Of a DNA stretch of 64,000 bases, positions 56,875-64,000 are shown one piece after another. The notes below the pieces were generated by a model. That model was given only the letters and a program-made list of their open reading frames with translations, was not told where the DNA came from and made no database searches. Both the position numbers and the translations under genes were made by a program. Where the stretch lies: NCBI RefSeq assembly GCF_006715225.1, contig NZ_VFMU01000001.1, positions 744,001 to 808,000 of the forward strand, written 5' to 3'. Positions within the stretch are counted from its first letter, which is position 1. The number at the start of each line of letters is the position of its first letter. This DNA is from Arthrobacter sp. SLBN-112. GTDB lineage: Bacteria > Actinomycetota > Actinomycetes > Actinomycetales > Micrococcaceae.

Positions 56875-58413
56875 ATGACTTACGCCACACCGGTTCGGGA
56901 TGCAGCCCCAACCGAAGAAACTGAGACAGCTTCCTCCCTGTTCATCAACGGCGTTTGGGAGCCGGCCGCATCCGGCGCCGTGCGCCGGATCCACAACCCG
57001 GCAGACGGCGAGCTGGTGGCCACCGTCTCCGAGGCCGGCCGCGAAGACGCCGAACGCGCCATTACAGCCGCCCGCGCCGCATTCGACTCCGGCGTCTGGT
57101 CCTCCGTCCCGGCACCCGAGCGCGGATCCTTCCTCCTGAAGGTCGCGGCGGGGCTTCGCGAACGCCGCGAAAAGTTCGCCCGGGCCGAGTCCCTGGACAC
57201 CGGCAAGCGGATGGTCGAAAGCCGGATCGACATGGACGACATCGCCGCCTGCTTCGAATACTTCGGCAGGCTCGCAGGACAGCAGGCCGGCCGGGTGGTT
57301 GACGCCGGGGACCCCGGCGTCGTGAGCAGGATCGTCTACGAACCCGTCGGCGTCTGCGGCCTGATCACGCCGTGGAACTACCCCCTGCTCCAGGCCGCGT
57401 GGAAGATCGCCCCCGCACTCGCCGCCGGGTGCACCTTCGTCCTCAAGCCCTCCGAGCTGACGCCGTCCACCAGCATCCTGGCCATGCAGCTGCTGCAGGA
57501 CCTCGGCCTGCCGGACGGGGTGGCCAACCTCGTCACCGGCCCCGGCGCCCAGGCGGGCGCCCCGCTCTCGGAACATCCCGACGTCGACCTTGTCTCCTTC
57601 ACGGGCGGCCTGGAAACCGGCAAGCGCATCGCCGCTGCCGCCGCCGGCACCGTCAAGAAAGTGGCGCTGGAGCTGGGCGGCAAGAACCCCAACGTGGTGT
57701 TCGCCGACGCCGACTTCGATGCCGCCGTAGACAACGCCCTCAACGGCGCCTTCGTCCATTCCGGCCAGGTCTGCTCGGCAGGTGCGCGGCTGCTGGTGGA
57801 GGAATCCATCGCCGAACCCTTCGTGGCCGAGTTGGTCCGGCGCGCTGAGGCGATCCGGCTCGGCGGCCCCTTTGACGACGCCGCGGAAACCGGCCCGCTG
57901 ATCTCCGCCGCGCACCGGGACAAGGTGCACGCCTACGTCCAGCGCGGCATCCAGGAAGGCGCGCGGCTGCGCACCGGCGGCGCGGCACCAACAGGAGAGA
58001 AGTACGACGCCGGGTTCTACTACCAGCCGACCATCCTGGACCAGGTGCGGCGCGGCATGTCCGTGGTCACCGACGAGGCGTTCGGCCCCGTGGTCACCGT
58101 GGAGACCTTCCGTACCGAGGACGAGGCCGTGGCCACCGCCAACGACACCATCTACGGGCTGGCAGGCGCCGTCTGGACCCAGGACGCCGGGAAGGCGCAG
58201 CGCGTGGCGGCCCGGCTGCGGCACGGCACCATCTGGATCAACGACTACCACCCCTACCTTCCTCAGGCCGAGTGGGGCGGCTTCGGCCAGTCCGGCGTGG
58301 GCCGCGAGCTGGGGCCCACCGGCCTCGCGGAGTACCAGGAAGCCAAACACATCTACCAAAACACCAACCCCCAGGTAACCGGCTGGTTCGCTGACCACGG
58401 CAAGGAGAACTAG
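56875..58413 (+). CDS. betB: Betaine aldehyde dehydrogenase
   Basis: The 512-residue NAD-linked aldehyde dehydrogenase has TPWNYPLLQAAWKIAPALAAGCTFVLKPSELTPST, the ELGGKNPNVVF substrate-activation Glu motif and GAFVHSGQVCSAGARLLV with the catalytic Cys. As the neighbour of choline oxidase, it most likely oxidises betaine aldehyde to glycine betaine. ATG 56875 follows the twin operators; the longer frame runs into them. Its stop TAG directly abuts codA ATG (TAGATG). Choline oxidase can do both steps itself, so this enzyme probably speeds the second. Confidence 0.9.
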   Translation: MTYATPVRDAAPTEETETASSLFINGVWEPAASGAVRRIHNPADGELVATVSEAGREDAERAITAARAAFDSGVWSSVPAPERGSFLLKVAAGLRERREKFARAESLDTGKRMVESRIDMDDIAACFEYFGRLAGQQAGRVVDAGDPGVVSRIVYEPVGVCGLITPWNYPLLQAAWKIAPALAAGCTFVLKPSELTPSTSILAMQLLQDLGLPDGVANLVTGPGAQAGAPLSEHPDVDLVSFTGGLETGKRIAAAAAGTVKKVALELGGKNPNVVFADADFDAAVDNALNGAFVHSGQVCSAGARLLVEESIAEPFVAELVRRAEAIRLGGPFDDAAETGPLISAAHRDKVHAYVQRGIQEGARLRTGGAAPTGEKYDAGFYYQPTILDQVRRGMSVVTDEAFGPVVTVETFRTEDEAVATANDTIYGLAGAVWTQDAGKAQRVAARLRHGTIWINDYHPYLPQAEWGGFGQSGVGRELGPTGLAEYQEAKHIYQNTNPQVTGWFADHGKEN

Positions 58414-60069
58414 ATGCACGTCGACAACATCGAGGACCTCAGCGGGCACTCGTTCGATTACATCGTGATCGGCGGAGGATCCGCCGGCGCCGCAGTGGCC
58501 GCACGCCTGAGCGAGGACCCGGACGCCACCGTGGCCCTGGTGGAGGCGGGCCCGGATGACCGCAACATCCCGGAAATCCTGCAGCTGGACCGCTGGATGG
58601 AGCTGCTGGAATCCGGCTACGACTGGGACTACCCGGTGGAACCGCAGGAAAACGGCAACTCCTTCATGCGCCACGCCCGCGCCAAGGTCATGGGCGGCTG
58701 CTCCAGCCACAACTCCTGCATCGCCTTCTGGGCGCCGCGGGAGGACCTGGACGAGTGGGAGTCCAAGTACGGAGTTGCCGGCTGGAATGCCGACGCAGCC
58801 TGGCCGCTGTACAAGCGGCTGGAAACCAACGAGGACGCAGGCCCCGATGCACCCCACCACGGGGACTCCGGCCCCGTGCACCTGATGAACGTGCCCCCGG
58901 TGGATCCTGCCGGCGTCGCGCTCCTGGATGCCTGCGAGCAGGCCGGCATCCCCCGCACGAAGTTCAACACCGGCGCCACCGTGGTCAACGGTGCCAACTT
59001 CTTCCAGATCAACCGCCGGGTGGACGGCACGCGCGCCTCCAGCTCCGTGTCCTACATCCACCCGATCATGGAACGCGAAAACTTCACCCTGCTGACCGGC
59101 CTCCGGGCCCGCCAGCTGGTGTTTGACGCGGACAAGCGCTGTACCGGCGTGGACGTGGTTGACTCCGCCTTCGGCCGCACCCACCGGCTCACCGCCCGCC
59201 AGGAGGTGGTCCTCTCCACCGGCGCCATCGACTCCCCCAAGCTGCTCATGCTGTCCGGGATCGGCCCCGCATCCCACCTGGCGCAGCATGGCATCGAGGT
59301 CCTGGTGGACTCCCCCGGCGTGGGCGAGCACCTGCAGGACCACCCCGAAGGCGTGGTCCAGTTCGAGGCCAAACAGCCCATGGTGCAGACCTCAACGCAG
59401 TGGTGGGAGATCGGGATCTTCACCCCCACCGAGGAGGGCCTGGACCGCCCCGACCTGATGATGCATTACGGCTCCGTCCCGTTCGACATGAACACCCTGC
59501 GGCACGGCTACCCCACCACGGAGAACGGTTTCAGCCTCACCCCCAACGTCACCCACGCCCGCTCCCGCGGCACGGTCCGGCTGCGCAGCCGCGACTTCCG
59601 CGACAAGCCCATGGTGGACCCCCGGTACTTCACGGACCCCGAAGGCCATGACATGCGCGTCATGGTGGCAGGCATCCGGAAGGCCCGCGAAATCGCCGCC
59701 CAGCCCGCCATGGCGGAATGGACCGGCCGCGAACTCTCGCCCGGCGTCGACGCGCAGACGGACGAGGAACTCCAGGACTACATCCGCAAGACCCACAACA
59801 CCGTCTACCACCCGGTAGGCACCGTCCGCATGGGCCCGGCCGACGACGACATGTCGCCGCTGGACCCCCAACTGCGGGTCAAGGGCGTCACCGGCCTCCG
59901 CGTCGCCGATGCGTCCGTCATGCCCGAACACATCACCGTCAACCCCAACATCACCGTCATGATGATCGGCGAGCGCTGCGCCGATCTGATCCGCGCCGAG
60001 CACCTTCGCGCCGACCGGCCAGAAGAAATGTCGACGGCGGAACTTGAGCTCAGCGCGTCGCTCGCCTGA
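58414..60069 (+). CDS. codA: Choline oxidase
   Basis: The 551-residue GMC flavoenzyme oxidises choline to glycine betaine with two O2, giving H2O2. The N-terminus MHVDNIEDLSGHSFDYIVIGGGSAGAAVAARLSEDPDATVALVEAGPDD and the rest are nearly collinear with A. globiformis CodA. Matching residues: His99 and Ser101 in GGCSSHNSC (His99 holds FAD covalently), Glu312, His351, Val464, His466 and Asn510. That residue set separates it from choline dehydrogenase BetA. It lies directly after betB and is followed by a permease. AAGGAG is within the betB end. Confidence 0.96.
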   Translation: MHVDNIEDLSGHSFDYIVIGGGSAGAAVAARLSEDPDATVALVEAGPDDRNIPEILQLDRWMELLESGYDWDYPVEPQENGNSFMRHARAKVMGGCSSHNSCIAFWAPREDLDEWESKYGVAGWNADAAWPLYKRLETNEDAGPDAPHHGDSGPVHLMNVPPVDPAGVALLDACEQAGIPRTKFNTGATVVNGANFFQINRRVDGTRASSSVSYIHPIMERENFTLLTGLRARQLVFDADKRCTGVDVVDSAFGRTHRLTARQEVVLSTGAIDSPKLLMLSGIGPASHLAQHGIEVLVDSPGVGEHLQDHPEGVVQFEAKQPMVQTSTQWWEIGIFTPTEEGLDRPDLMMHYGSVPFDMNTLRHGYPTTENGFSLTPNVTHARSRGTVRLRSRDFRDKPMVDPRYFTDPEGHDMRVMVAGIRKAREIAAQPAMAEWTGRELSPGVDAQTDEELQDYIRKTHNTVYHPVGTVRMGPADDDMSPLDPQLRVKGVTGLRVADASVMPEHITVNPNITVMMIGERCADLIRAEHLRADRPEEMSTAELELSASLA

Positions 60070-60241
60070 GCGGCAGTACCCCGGGCCCACCAGGCCACCA
60101 CTTACCAACCACCGCCCCGCAACCCCAGCGGGCCAACCCGGCCGCGTCCACAAGACGGCGTCAGGCCACACCCTCCCCGACCTTCCCCGCACCACAGGTC
60201 GGGCCGGTCCCCATCGTGCTTTTCTGATCTAGGAGTCCATA

Positions 60242-61864
60242 TTGGAACCCAGCAAGAGTATTGATTCAAGCGGCATGGACGAATTCGGCTACACCCAGAC
60301 CCTGGACCGGAGCATCGGCAAGTTTGCCAGCTTCGCCGCAGGCGTCAGCTACATCTCCATCCTCACCGGTGTCTTCCAACTGTTCTACTTCGGTTTTTCC
60401 ATGGCCGGCCCTGCCTACGCCTGGTCCTGGCCCATCGTGTTCGCCGGCCAGCTGATGGTGGCCCTCTGTTTTGCCGAACTGGCCGGCCGCTACCCCGTGG
60501 CCGGGTCCGTGTACAACTGGGCCAAACGGCTCGCATCCGGGACCACCGCCTGGCTGGCCGGCTGGCTGCTGATGCTGTCCAGCATCATGGCGCTGGGAGC
60601 GGTGGCACTGGCCCTGCAGCTGACGCTGCCGCAGCTCTGGTCCGGCTTCCAGTTCGTCGGCGACGGCACCGGACCGTACGACTTCGCCATGAACGGCGTG
60701 GTGCTGGCCACGATCATGATCACCATCTCCACCCTCATCAACGCGTTCGGCGTGAAGCTGATGACCCGGATCAACAGCATCGGCGTCTTCGTGGAACTGA
60801 TCGCGGCCGTGCTGCTCATCCTGGCACTGGGCTGGCACGTGGTGCGGGGACCTGAGGTCTTCTTCGACACCGCGGGCTTCGGGGAAGGCAACGACCTGGG
60901 CTTCTTCGGTGTCTTCCTCATCGGCGCCATGGCTTCCGGCTACGTGATGTACGGCTTCGACACCGCAAGCTCCCTGGGCGAGGAGACGAAGGACCCCAAG
61001 CGCACGGCGCCCAAAGCCATCCTGCGCGCCGTCACGGCCTCGTTCGTACTGGGCGGCCTGATCCTGCTGTTCGGCATCCTGGCCGCACCTGACCTGACCG
61101 ACCCCAAGGTGGGATCTGCCGACGGCGGCCTGCAGCACATCGTGCTCTCCGTCCTTGGCGGGCCTTTCGGCAAGGCTTTCCTGCTGTGCATCGTGGTGGC
61201 CGTGGTGGTCTGCACCCTCGCGGTCCACGCGGCAGCCATCCGCATGGTGTTCGCCATGGCCCGGGACAACAACCTGCCGTTCAGCCGGCAGCTCAGCAAG
61301 GTGGATCCGGTCCGCAGGACCCCCACCGTCGCGGCCATCGTGGTGGGGGTCCTGGCCGTCATCCCGCTGCTCATCAACGTCATGCAGCCGGCCATCTTCA
61401 CCATCCTGTCCAGCATCAGCATCGTGCTGATCTACCTGTCCTACCTCCTGGTCACGGTGCCGATGCTGCGCAACCGCTTCCTGAAGAAATGGCCCCTGGC
61501 GCACGACGGCTCCGAACCCGGTTTCAGCATGGGCAAGTGGGGTGTTCCCGTGAACATCCTGGCGGTCCTGTGGGGCGGCGCCATGACCCTGAACCTGATC
61601 TGGCCCCGCCCCGAGATCTACAACTCGGTGCCGCCTTTTGAGTGGTACCTGCAGTGGGGCGGCGTGATGTTCGTCGCCGCCGTGGTCATAGGCGGGACCC
61701 TGCTCTACCGCCTGAAGATCCGGCACCAGACCGGGGTGCTGGCCGAGCACGCCGCGGCCGTCGCCGCCCACCCGTCGTCAGGCCCCGCGCAGCACCACGC
61801 AACCCACGAGGCGCCGCAGGATGCACTGGCGGCGGACGGGGCCCTGGCAACAGAACCCGCGTAA
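60242..61864 (+). CDS. APC-superfamily permease, probable choline or amine importer
   Basis: The 540-residue protein has about 12 helices and an APC-type motif near the start (FGYTQTLDRSIGKFASFAAGVSYISILTGVFQLFYFGFSMAGPAYAWSWPIVFAGQLMVALCFAELAGRYPVAGSVYNWAKRLASG). The family includes AAT/ACT members such as choline and GABA permeases. It follows codA after a 172-base gap and shares the operon strand, so choline uptake is the obvious guess. TTG 60242 has AGGAG six bases upstream; ATG 60275 is an alternative. The C-terminal 50 residues are Ala/His/Pro-rich and hydrophilic. Confidence 0.85.
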   Translation: MEPSKSIDSSGMDEFGYTQTLDRSIGKFASFAAGVSYISILTGVFQLFYFGFSMAGPAYAWSWPIVFAGQLMVALCFAELAGRYPVAGSVYNWAKRLASGTTAWLAGWLLMLSSIMALGAVALALQLTLPQLWSGFQFVGDGTGPYDFAMNGVVLATIMITISTLINAFGVKLMTRINSIGVFVELIAAVLLILALGWHVVRGPEVFFDTAGFGEGNDLGFFGVFLIGAMASGYVMYGFDTASSLGEETKDPKRTAPKAILRAVTASFVLGGLILLFGILAAPDLTDPKVGSADGGLQHIVLSVLGGPFGKAFLLCIVVAVVVCTLAVHAAAIRMVFAMARDNNLPFSRQLSKVDPVRRTPTVAAIVVGVLAVIPLLINVMQPAIFTILSSISIVLIYLSYLLVTVPMLRNRFLKKWPLAHDGSEPGFSMGKWGVPVNILAVLWGGAMTLNLIWPRPEIYNSVPPFEWYLQWGGVMFVAAVVIGGTLLYRLKIRHQTGVLAEHAAAVAAHPSSGPAQHHATHEAPQDALAADGALATEPA

Positions 61865-61870
61865 CACCTC

Positions 61871-61927
61871 ACCCAAAAAGGGCCGACGTCGGCACTCACC
61901 CGAGTGCCGCCGTCGGCCCTTTTGGGT
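61871..61927. terminator. Long hairpin terminator, bidirectional
   Basis: The 5' arm from 61871 (ACCCAAAAAGGGCC) to 61896 pairs with the 3' arm 61903-61927 (ending CCCTTTTGGGT), about 24 pairs. T-tracts on both strands allow termination of the permease gene and the convergent acyltransferase gene. Confidence 0.88.
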
Positions 61928-61954
61928 CTGAAGGCACCGTTCCAAGCACAATGC

Positions 61955-63235
61955 TCACCTGCCCAGGCGTGCCAGCTCCTCCCCCATGGCCCGCGCAAAC
62001 ACGTCGCCTGGGACATTCGAGGCATCGAAGTGGATGCCACAACACAGGTTGCCGGCGTAGGAGACCGCAGCGACGCCGAGCCGCACGTTGCCGGCAAGCA
62101 CCGCAACCGGCCAGAGCGCGGTGACCGGAGCCCCCGCGAGGAGAAAAGCCCCTTTCGGGCCCGGCACGTTGGTGACGAACCCGCCCACCAGATGCTGCCT
62201 TCTGGCGAGGTGGTCCATGACGCGCGCGCCGATCGGGCCGCGCATGAACTCCAGGGTGCCCTGGTCCCTCGCCCGCAGCTTCTCGTCACGCGTCTGGGCT
62301 GCGATGAGCCGCAAGCGCTCATCCGGGTCCGGCTCGCCGAGTGGCAGCCGCACCAGCATGACTCCCACCTGATTGCCCGCAGTCCCGCGGCGCCGCAGAG
62401 CCACCGGTTCCGAGACCGGCAACCAAGCCGGAACCGGTTCACCGGCCGCCAACAAAGCTGCCCGGAAGCCAGCCGCCGACGCAGCAAGCAGTGCATCGTT
62501 GACGGTGGCACCCCACGGGCGCACCGCCGCTTCAAGGGCTTCGATTTCTGTCTGCAGGAAAGCGACGCCATGGTGGGCGCTGCGCTCACCGAGCAGCACC
62601 GTGCGGCCCACGCCCTGGCCCCATAAAGTTTTGCGGATGCGGCTAAGCCCCGTCCCAAGTCGACGAAGTGTGCTGCGCGGATCGTTCCGGGGATGGCGCC
62701 GCGGAGCCTCCGCCGGCCCGCGCGCAGACGGCTGGTTCAATGGGCTCTCCACCGGTTCTCCGGGGTCAAAAAGCCGCTGCACGATGACAGCCGCCGTCAT
62801 CCCGTCGGCCACCGCGTGATGGATACGCAGCACGACGCCGAGTCCTCCCGCTGTGGCACCCGGTACCACCAGGATCTCCCACATCGGACGGTCCCCTGCC
62901 AGCGGCTGCCCCATAAGCTCAGCGCACCTGTCCCCAAGTCCTGTGAGGCCATCCACGGGCTCTACGGCGCGGATGTGGTGCTCGAGGTCGGGAATGGCTT
63001 CAATCCAGTGGTGTCGACGGCCTGCTTGGACGGCGGTTTTGCGGAGTGCCGGCAGCTGCGCAATCCGTTCATGGAGGACCGCCCTCAGCGCTGCGATGTC
63101 CGCGGTGCCGTCCGGAGCCAGGAAGCCGCCGGGTGCGAGCAGCGCAGCGACGAGGAACACGTTGACCTGGCCGGCGTGGTCGAGCACCAGGTTCGCCTCA
63201 TCGGCAGGGGCCAGCCGTTGGGTCGCTGGGCGCAT
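61955..63235 (-). CDS. WS/DGAT-like acyltransferase (HHxxxDG family)
   Basis: The 426-residue protein matches the wax ester synthase/diacylglycerol acyltransferase fold: ATQRLAPADEANLVLDHAGQ at the start, catalytic HHAVADG (residues 139-145) and C-terminal GGFVTNVPGPKGAFLLAGAPVTALWPVAVLAGNVRLGVAAVSYAGNLCCGIHFDA. Full-length WS/DGAT enzymes are about 460-490 residues, so it is somewhat short; substrates may be lipid or other acyl acceptors. ATG 63235 is favoured by TACCCT six bases upstream. Function is by family only. Confidence 0.82.
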   Translation of the reverse strand: MRPATQRLAPADEANLVLDHAGQVNVFLVAALLAPGGFLAPDGTADIAALRAVLHERIAQLPALRKTAVQAGRRHHWIEAIPDLEHHIRAVEPVDGLTGLGDRCAELMGQPLAGDRPMWEILVVPGATAGGLGVVLRIHHAVADGMTAAVIVQRLFDPGEPVESPLNQPSARGPAEAPRRHPRNDPRSTLRRLGTGLSRIRKTLWGQGVGRTVLLGERSAHHGVAFLQTEIEALEAAVRPWGATVNDALLAASAAGFRAALLAAGEPVPAWLPVSEPVALRRRGTAGNQVGVMLVRLPLGEPDPDERLRLIAAQTRDEKLRARDQGTLEFMRGPIGARVMDHLARRQHLVGGFVTNVPGPKGAFLLAGAPVTALWPVAVLAGNVRLGVAAVSYAGNLCCGIHFDASNVPGDVFARAMGEELARLGR

Positions 63236-63241
63236 GTCTCG

Positions 63242-63247
63242 AGGGTA
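63242..63247 (-). promoter_or_regulatory. -10 element (TACCCT) of the WS/DGAT-like gene
   Basis: On the minus strand TACCCT is followed by six bases (CGAGAC) and ATG 63235, which fits a leaderless start. Confidence 0.45.
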
Positions 63248-63335
63248 GCGGTGAAACAGCCGGACTGTCAGTGGTTCTGCTGGAGACCTGGCGTCATACA
63301 AGGGGACGGCCTCCTGCTCCGGGCGGGCAACGCCC

Positions 63336-63341
63336 TACCCT
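63336..63341 (+). promoter_or_regulatory. -10 element (TACCCT) of the lipoprotein gene
   Basis: TACCCT ends six bases before GTG 63348, again a leaderless arrangement. Confidence 0.45.
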
Positions 63342-63347
63342 TGACAG

Positions 63348-63908
63348 GTGACTTTGACTAACATCCGTACCGCCGCCGCAGGCTCACTCGCCGCCGCCGG
63401 TCTCCTGATTGCCCTCGCCGGCTGTTCCACGCCGGCCGCCAACCAGCCCAGCCCCTCCGCCTCCTCGGCACCGTCTTCGGCCGGCGCTTCATCCAGCGCC
63501 GCAAGCGAACCCTGCGCGGGAGTGAAGGTCATCGTTGATTCCGGCGCCCTGAAGCGGGCCGCCGCGGACACCTCCACCTGCGTCTCCGTGGATGGACCCA
63601 CCGTGGCATCGGCCGTTCTGAGCAAAGCTGACGTGAAGATCGAGGGCACCGCCAAGTACCCCACGAGCTTCGCGTGCCGCGTCAACGGCGTGCCCGCCGC
63701 GGACTTCGACATCAAGCACAAGGGTGGCACGACCCGTGAAGCGTGCGATGACAAAAACACTGTCTCGTATTGGGCACTCTGGGTGAAGCCCGCCGCCGGC
63801 GCGTGGGGTTACGCGCAGGAAGGCCTGGACAGCCTGAAGCTCAACCCCGGCGAGAGCCTTGAACTGCTCTACACGGTGGACAACGAACCGGCAGCCCCCG
63901 CGGCATGA
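63348..63908 (+). CDS. Lipoprotein with a DUF4430/transcobalamin-like C-terminal domain
   Basis: The 186-residue protein has a lipoprotein signal with lipobox LAGC (Cys26) and a Ser/Pro/Ala linker. The C-terminal region has SFACRVNGVPAADF and YWALWVKPAAGAWGYAQEGLDSLKLNPGESLELLY, which resemble DUF4430-type domains (Y-W-x-x-W ... W-x-Y ... G ... PG). Such proteins accompany ECF-type vitamin transporters in actinobacteria. The start is GTG 63348. Its stop overlaps the ATG of the next, truncated membrane gene by four bases, so the two belong together. Ligand unknown. Confidence 0.65.
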   Translation: MTLTNIRTAAAGSLAAAGLLIALAGCSTPAANQPSPSASSAPSSAGASSSAASEPCAGVKVIVDSGALKRAAADTSTCVSVDGPTVASAVLSKADVKIEGTAKYPTSFACRVNGVPAADFDIKHKGGTTREACDDKNTVSYWALWVKPAAGAWGYAQEGLDSLKLNPGESLELLYTVDNEPAAPAA

Positions 63909-64000
63909 CCTTCCGGCCCGCGCCGTTGCGCGCAGCGGCAGTCCTCGCCGCTGTGTTCATCGCGGCGCGGGTCGTCTACCGCATCCTTTTCAACGGCGCG
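63905..64000 (+). CDS. N-terminal end of a membrane protein, cut by the window edge
   Basis: ATG 63905 overlaps the lipoprotein stop (ATGA). The first 32 residues are MTFRPAPLRAAAVLAAVFIA followed by ARVVYRILFNGA, one hydrophobic helix after a short basic stretch. By position after a DUF4430-like lipoprotein it may be an ECF-transporter component, but the visible part is too short to tell. Confidence 0.5.
   Translation, partial: MTFRPAPLRAAAVLAAVFIAARVVYRILFNGA

Noticed and set aside
56851..59343. Long antisense frame of 830 residues opposite betB and codA
   Set aside because: It has shadow-type composition (Gly/Val/His/Asp-rich) and no domain; the plus-strand genes have full catalytic motifs.
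58414..60069. Choline dehydrogenase BetA
   Set aside because: The residue set His99, Ser101, Glu312, His351, Val464, His466 and Asn510 and the near-collinear sequence match choline oxidase CodA.
1..64000. CRISPR array, prophage, insertion sequence or origin
   Set aside because: No repeat-spacer arrays, integrase, transposase, phage structural genes or DnaA-box clusters were seen in any region.

Overview
ORGANISM. The window is high-GC, gene-dense DNA of an actinobacterium, almost certainly a member of the Micrococcaceae close to Arthrobacter/Pseudarthrobacter. The best single indicator is the 551-residue GMC oxidoreductase at 58414-60069, which has every active-site residue of Arthrobacter globiformis choline oxidase at identical numbering. 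A SAM-IV-type riboswitch ahead of metZ, an MrpA with a fused MrpB domain, an XRE-MurA fusion and many leaderless promoters (TANNNT, then 6-7 bases, then the start codon) agree with this. There is no sign of prophage, insertion sequence, CRISPR or rRNA; the region looks like ordinary chromosome with metabolic, transport and homeostasis genes. LAYOUT. 1-8060: LysE-type exporter, low-molecular-weight tyrosine phosphatase, a P-loop/PabB fusion, Bcr/CflA drug exporter, cardiolipin synthase, PabC and a flavin/PPOX protein; PabB and PabC supply p-aminobenzoate for folate. 8096-9356: TetR repressor with a palindromic site and a small orphan protein. 9508-11541: SAM-IV riboswitch controlling DUF1737, rhodanese and MetZ genes (methionine/sulfur). 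11538-14817: DUF1905, a YbdK-type carboxylate-amine ligase and the XRE-MurA fusion. 14935-18102: TPP riboswitch plus YkoE/EcfA/EcfT thiamine-precursor uptake system. 18193-21699: HbpS/UPF0303 protein, then a tightly coupled operon (22-codon leader ORF, heme-oxygenase-like iron enzyme, glycosyltransferase, CDGSH protein) with no assigned function, and a DUF4235 protein. 21709-31566: six-gene Mrp Na+/H+ antiporter operon, a UMF1-family MFS protein and a KhtTU K+/H+ antiporter. 31634-39156: dCTP deaminase, secreted CAP/FG-GAP protein, SRPBCC protein, tRNA-Gly(CCC), Lys-rich mini-protein coupled to a carboxyethylornithine-synthase-like enzyme, MFS exporter divergent from a LysR regulator, zinc-ribbon-like protein. 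39266-45610: putA, a 108-bp nested palindrome, an APC permease and a divergent LysR gene, tied together by a shared promoter/operator. 45781-52614: PanD, AEC transporter, sarcosine-oxidase-like enzyme, DHA2 exporter, LLM oxidoreductase, aldo/keto reductase, DJ-1/PfpI protein. 52712-56110: secreted PxKF protein and an orphan solute-binding lipoprotein. 56194-61927: choline-to-glycine-betaine operon (TetR regulator with twin operators, betaine aldehyde dehydrogenase, choline oxidase, APC permease). 61955-64000: WS/DGAT-like acyltransferase and a lipoprotein coupled to a truncated membrane gene. HOW IT FITS TOGETHER. Ion and osmotic homeostasis recurs (Mrp, KhtTU, choline oxidation, proline catabolism), as do cofactor supply (pABA, thiamine precursors, pantothenate) and regulated efflux. 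The least explained pieces are the HDO-GT-CDGSH operon with its leader ORF, the XRE-MurA and P-loop-PabB fusions, the 108-bp palindrome, and three short tandem duplications that sit on stop codons.
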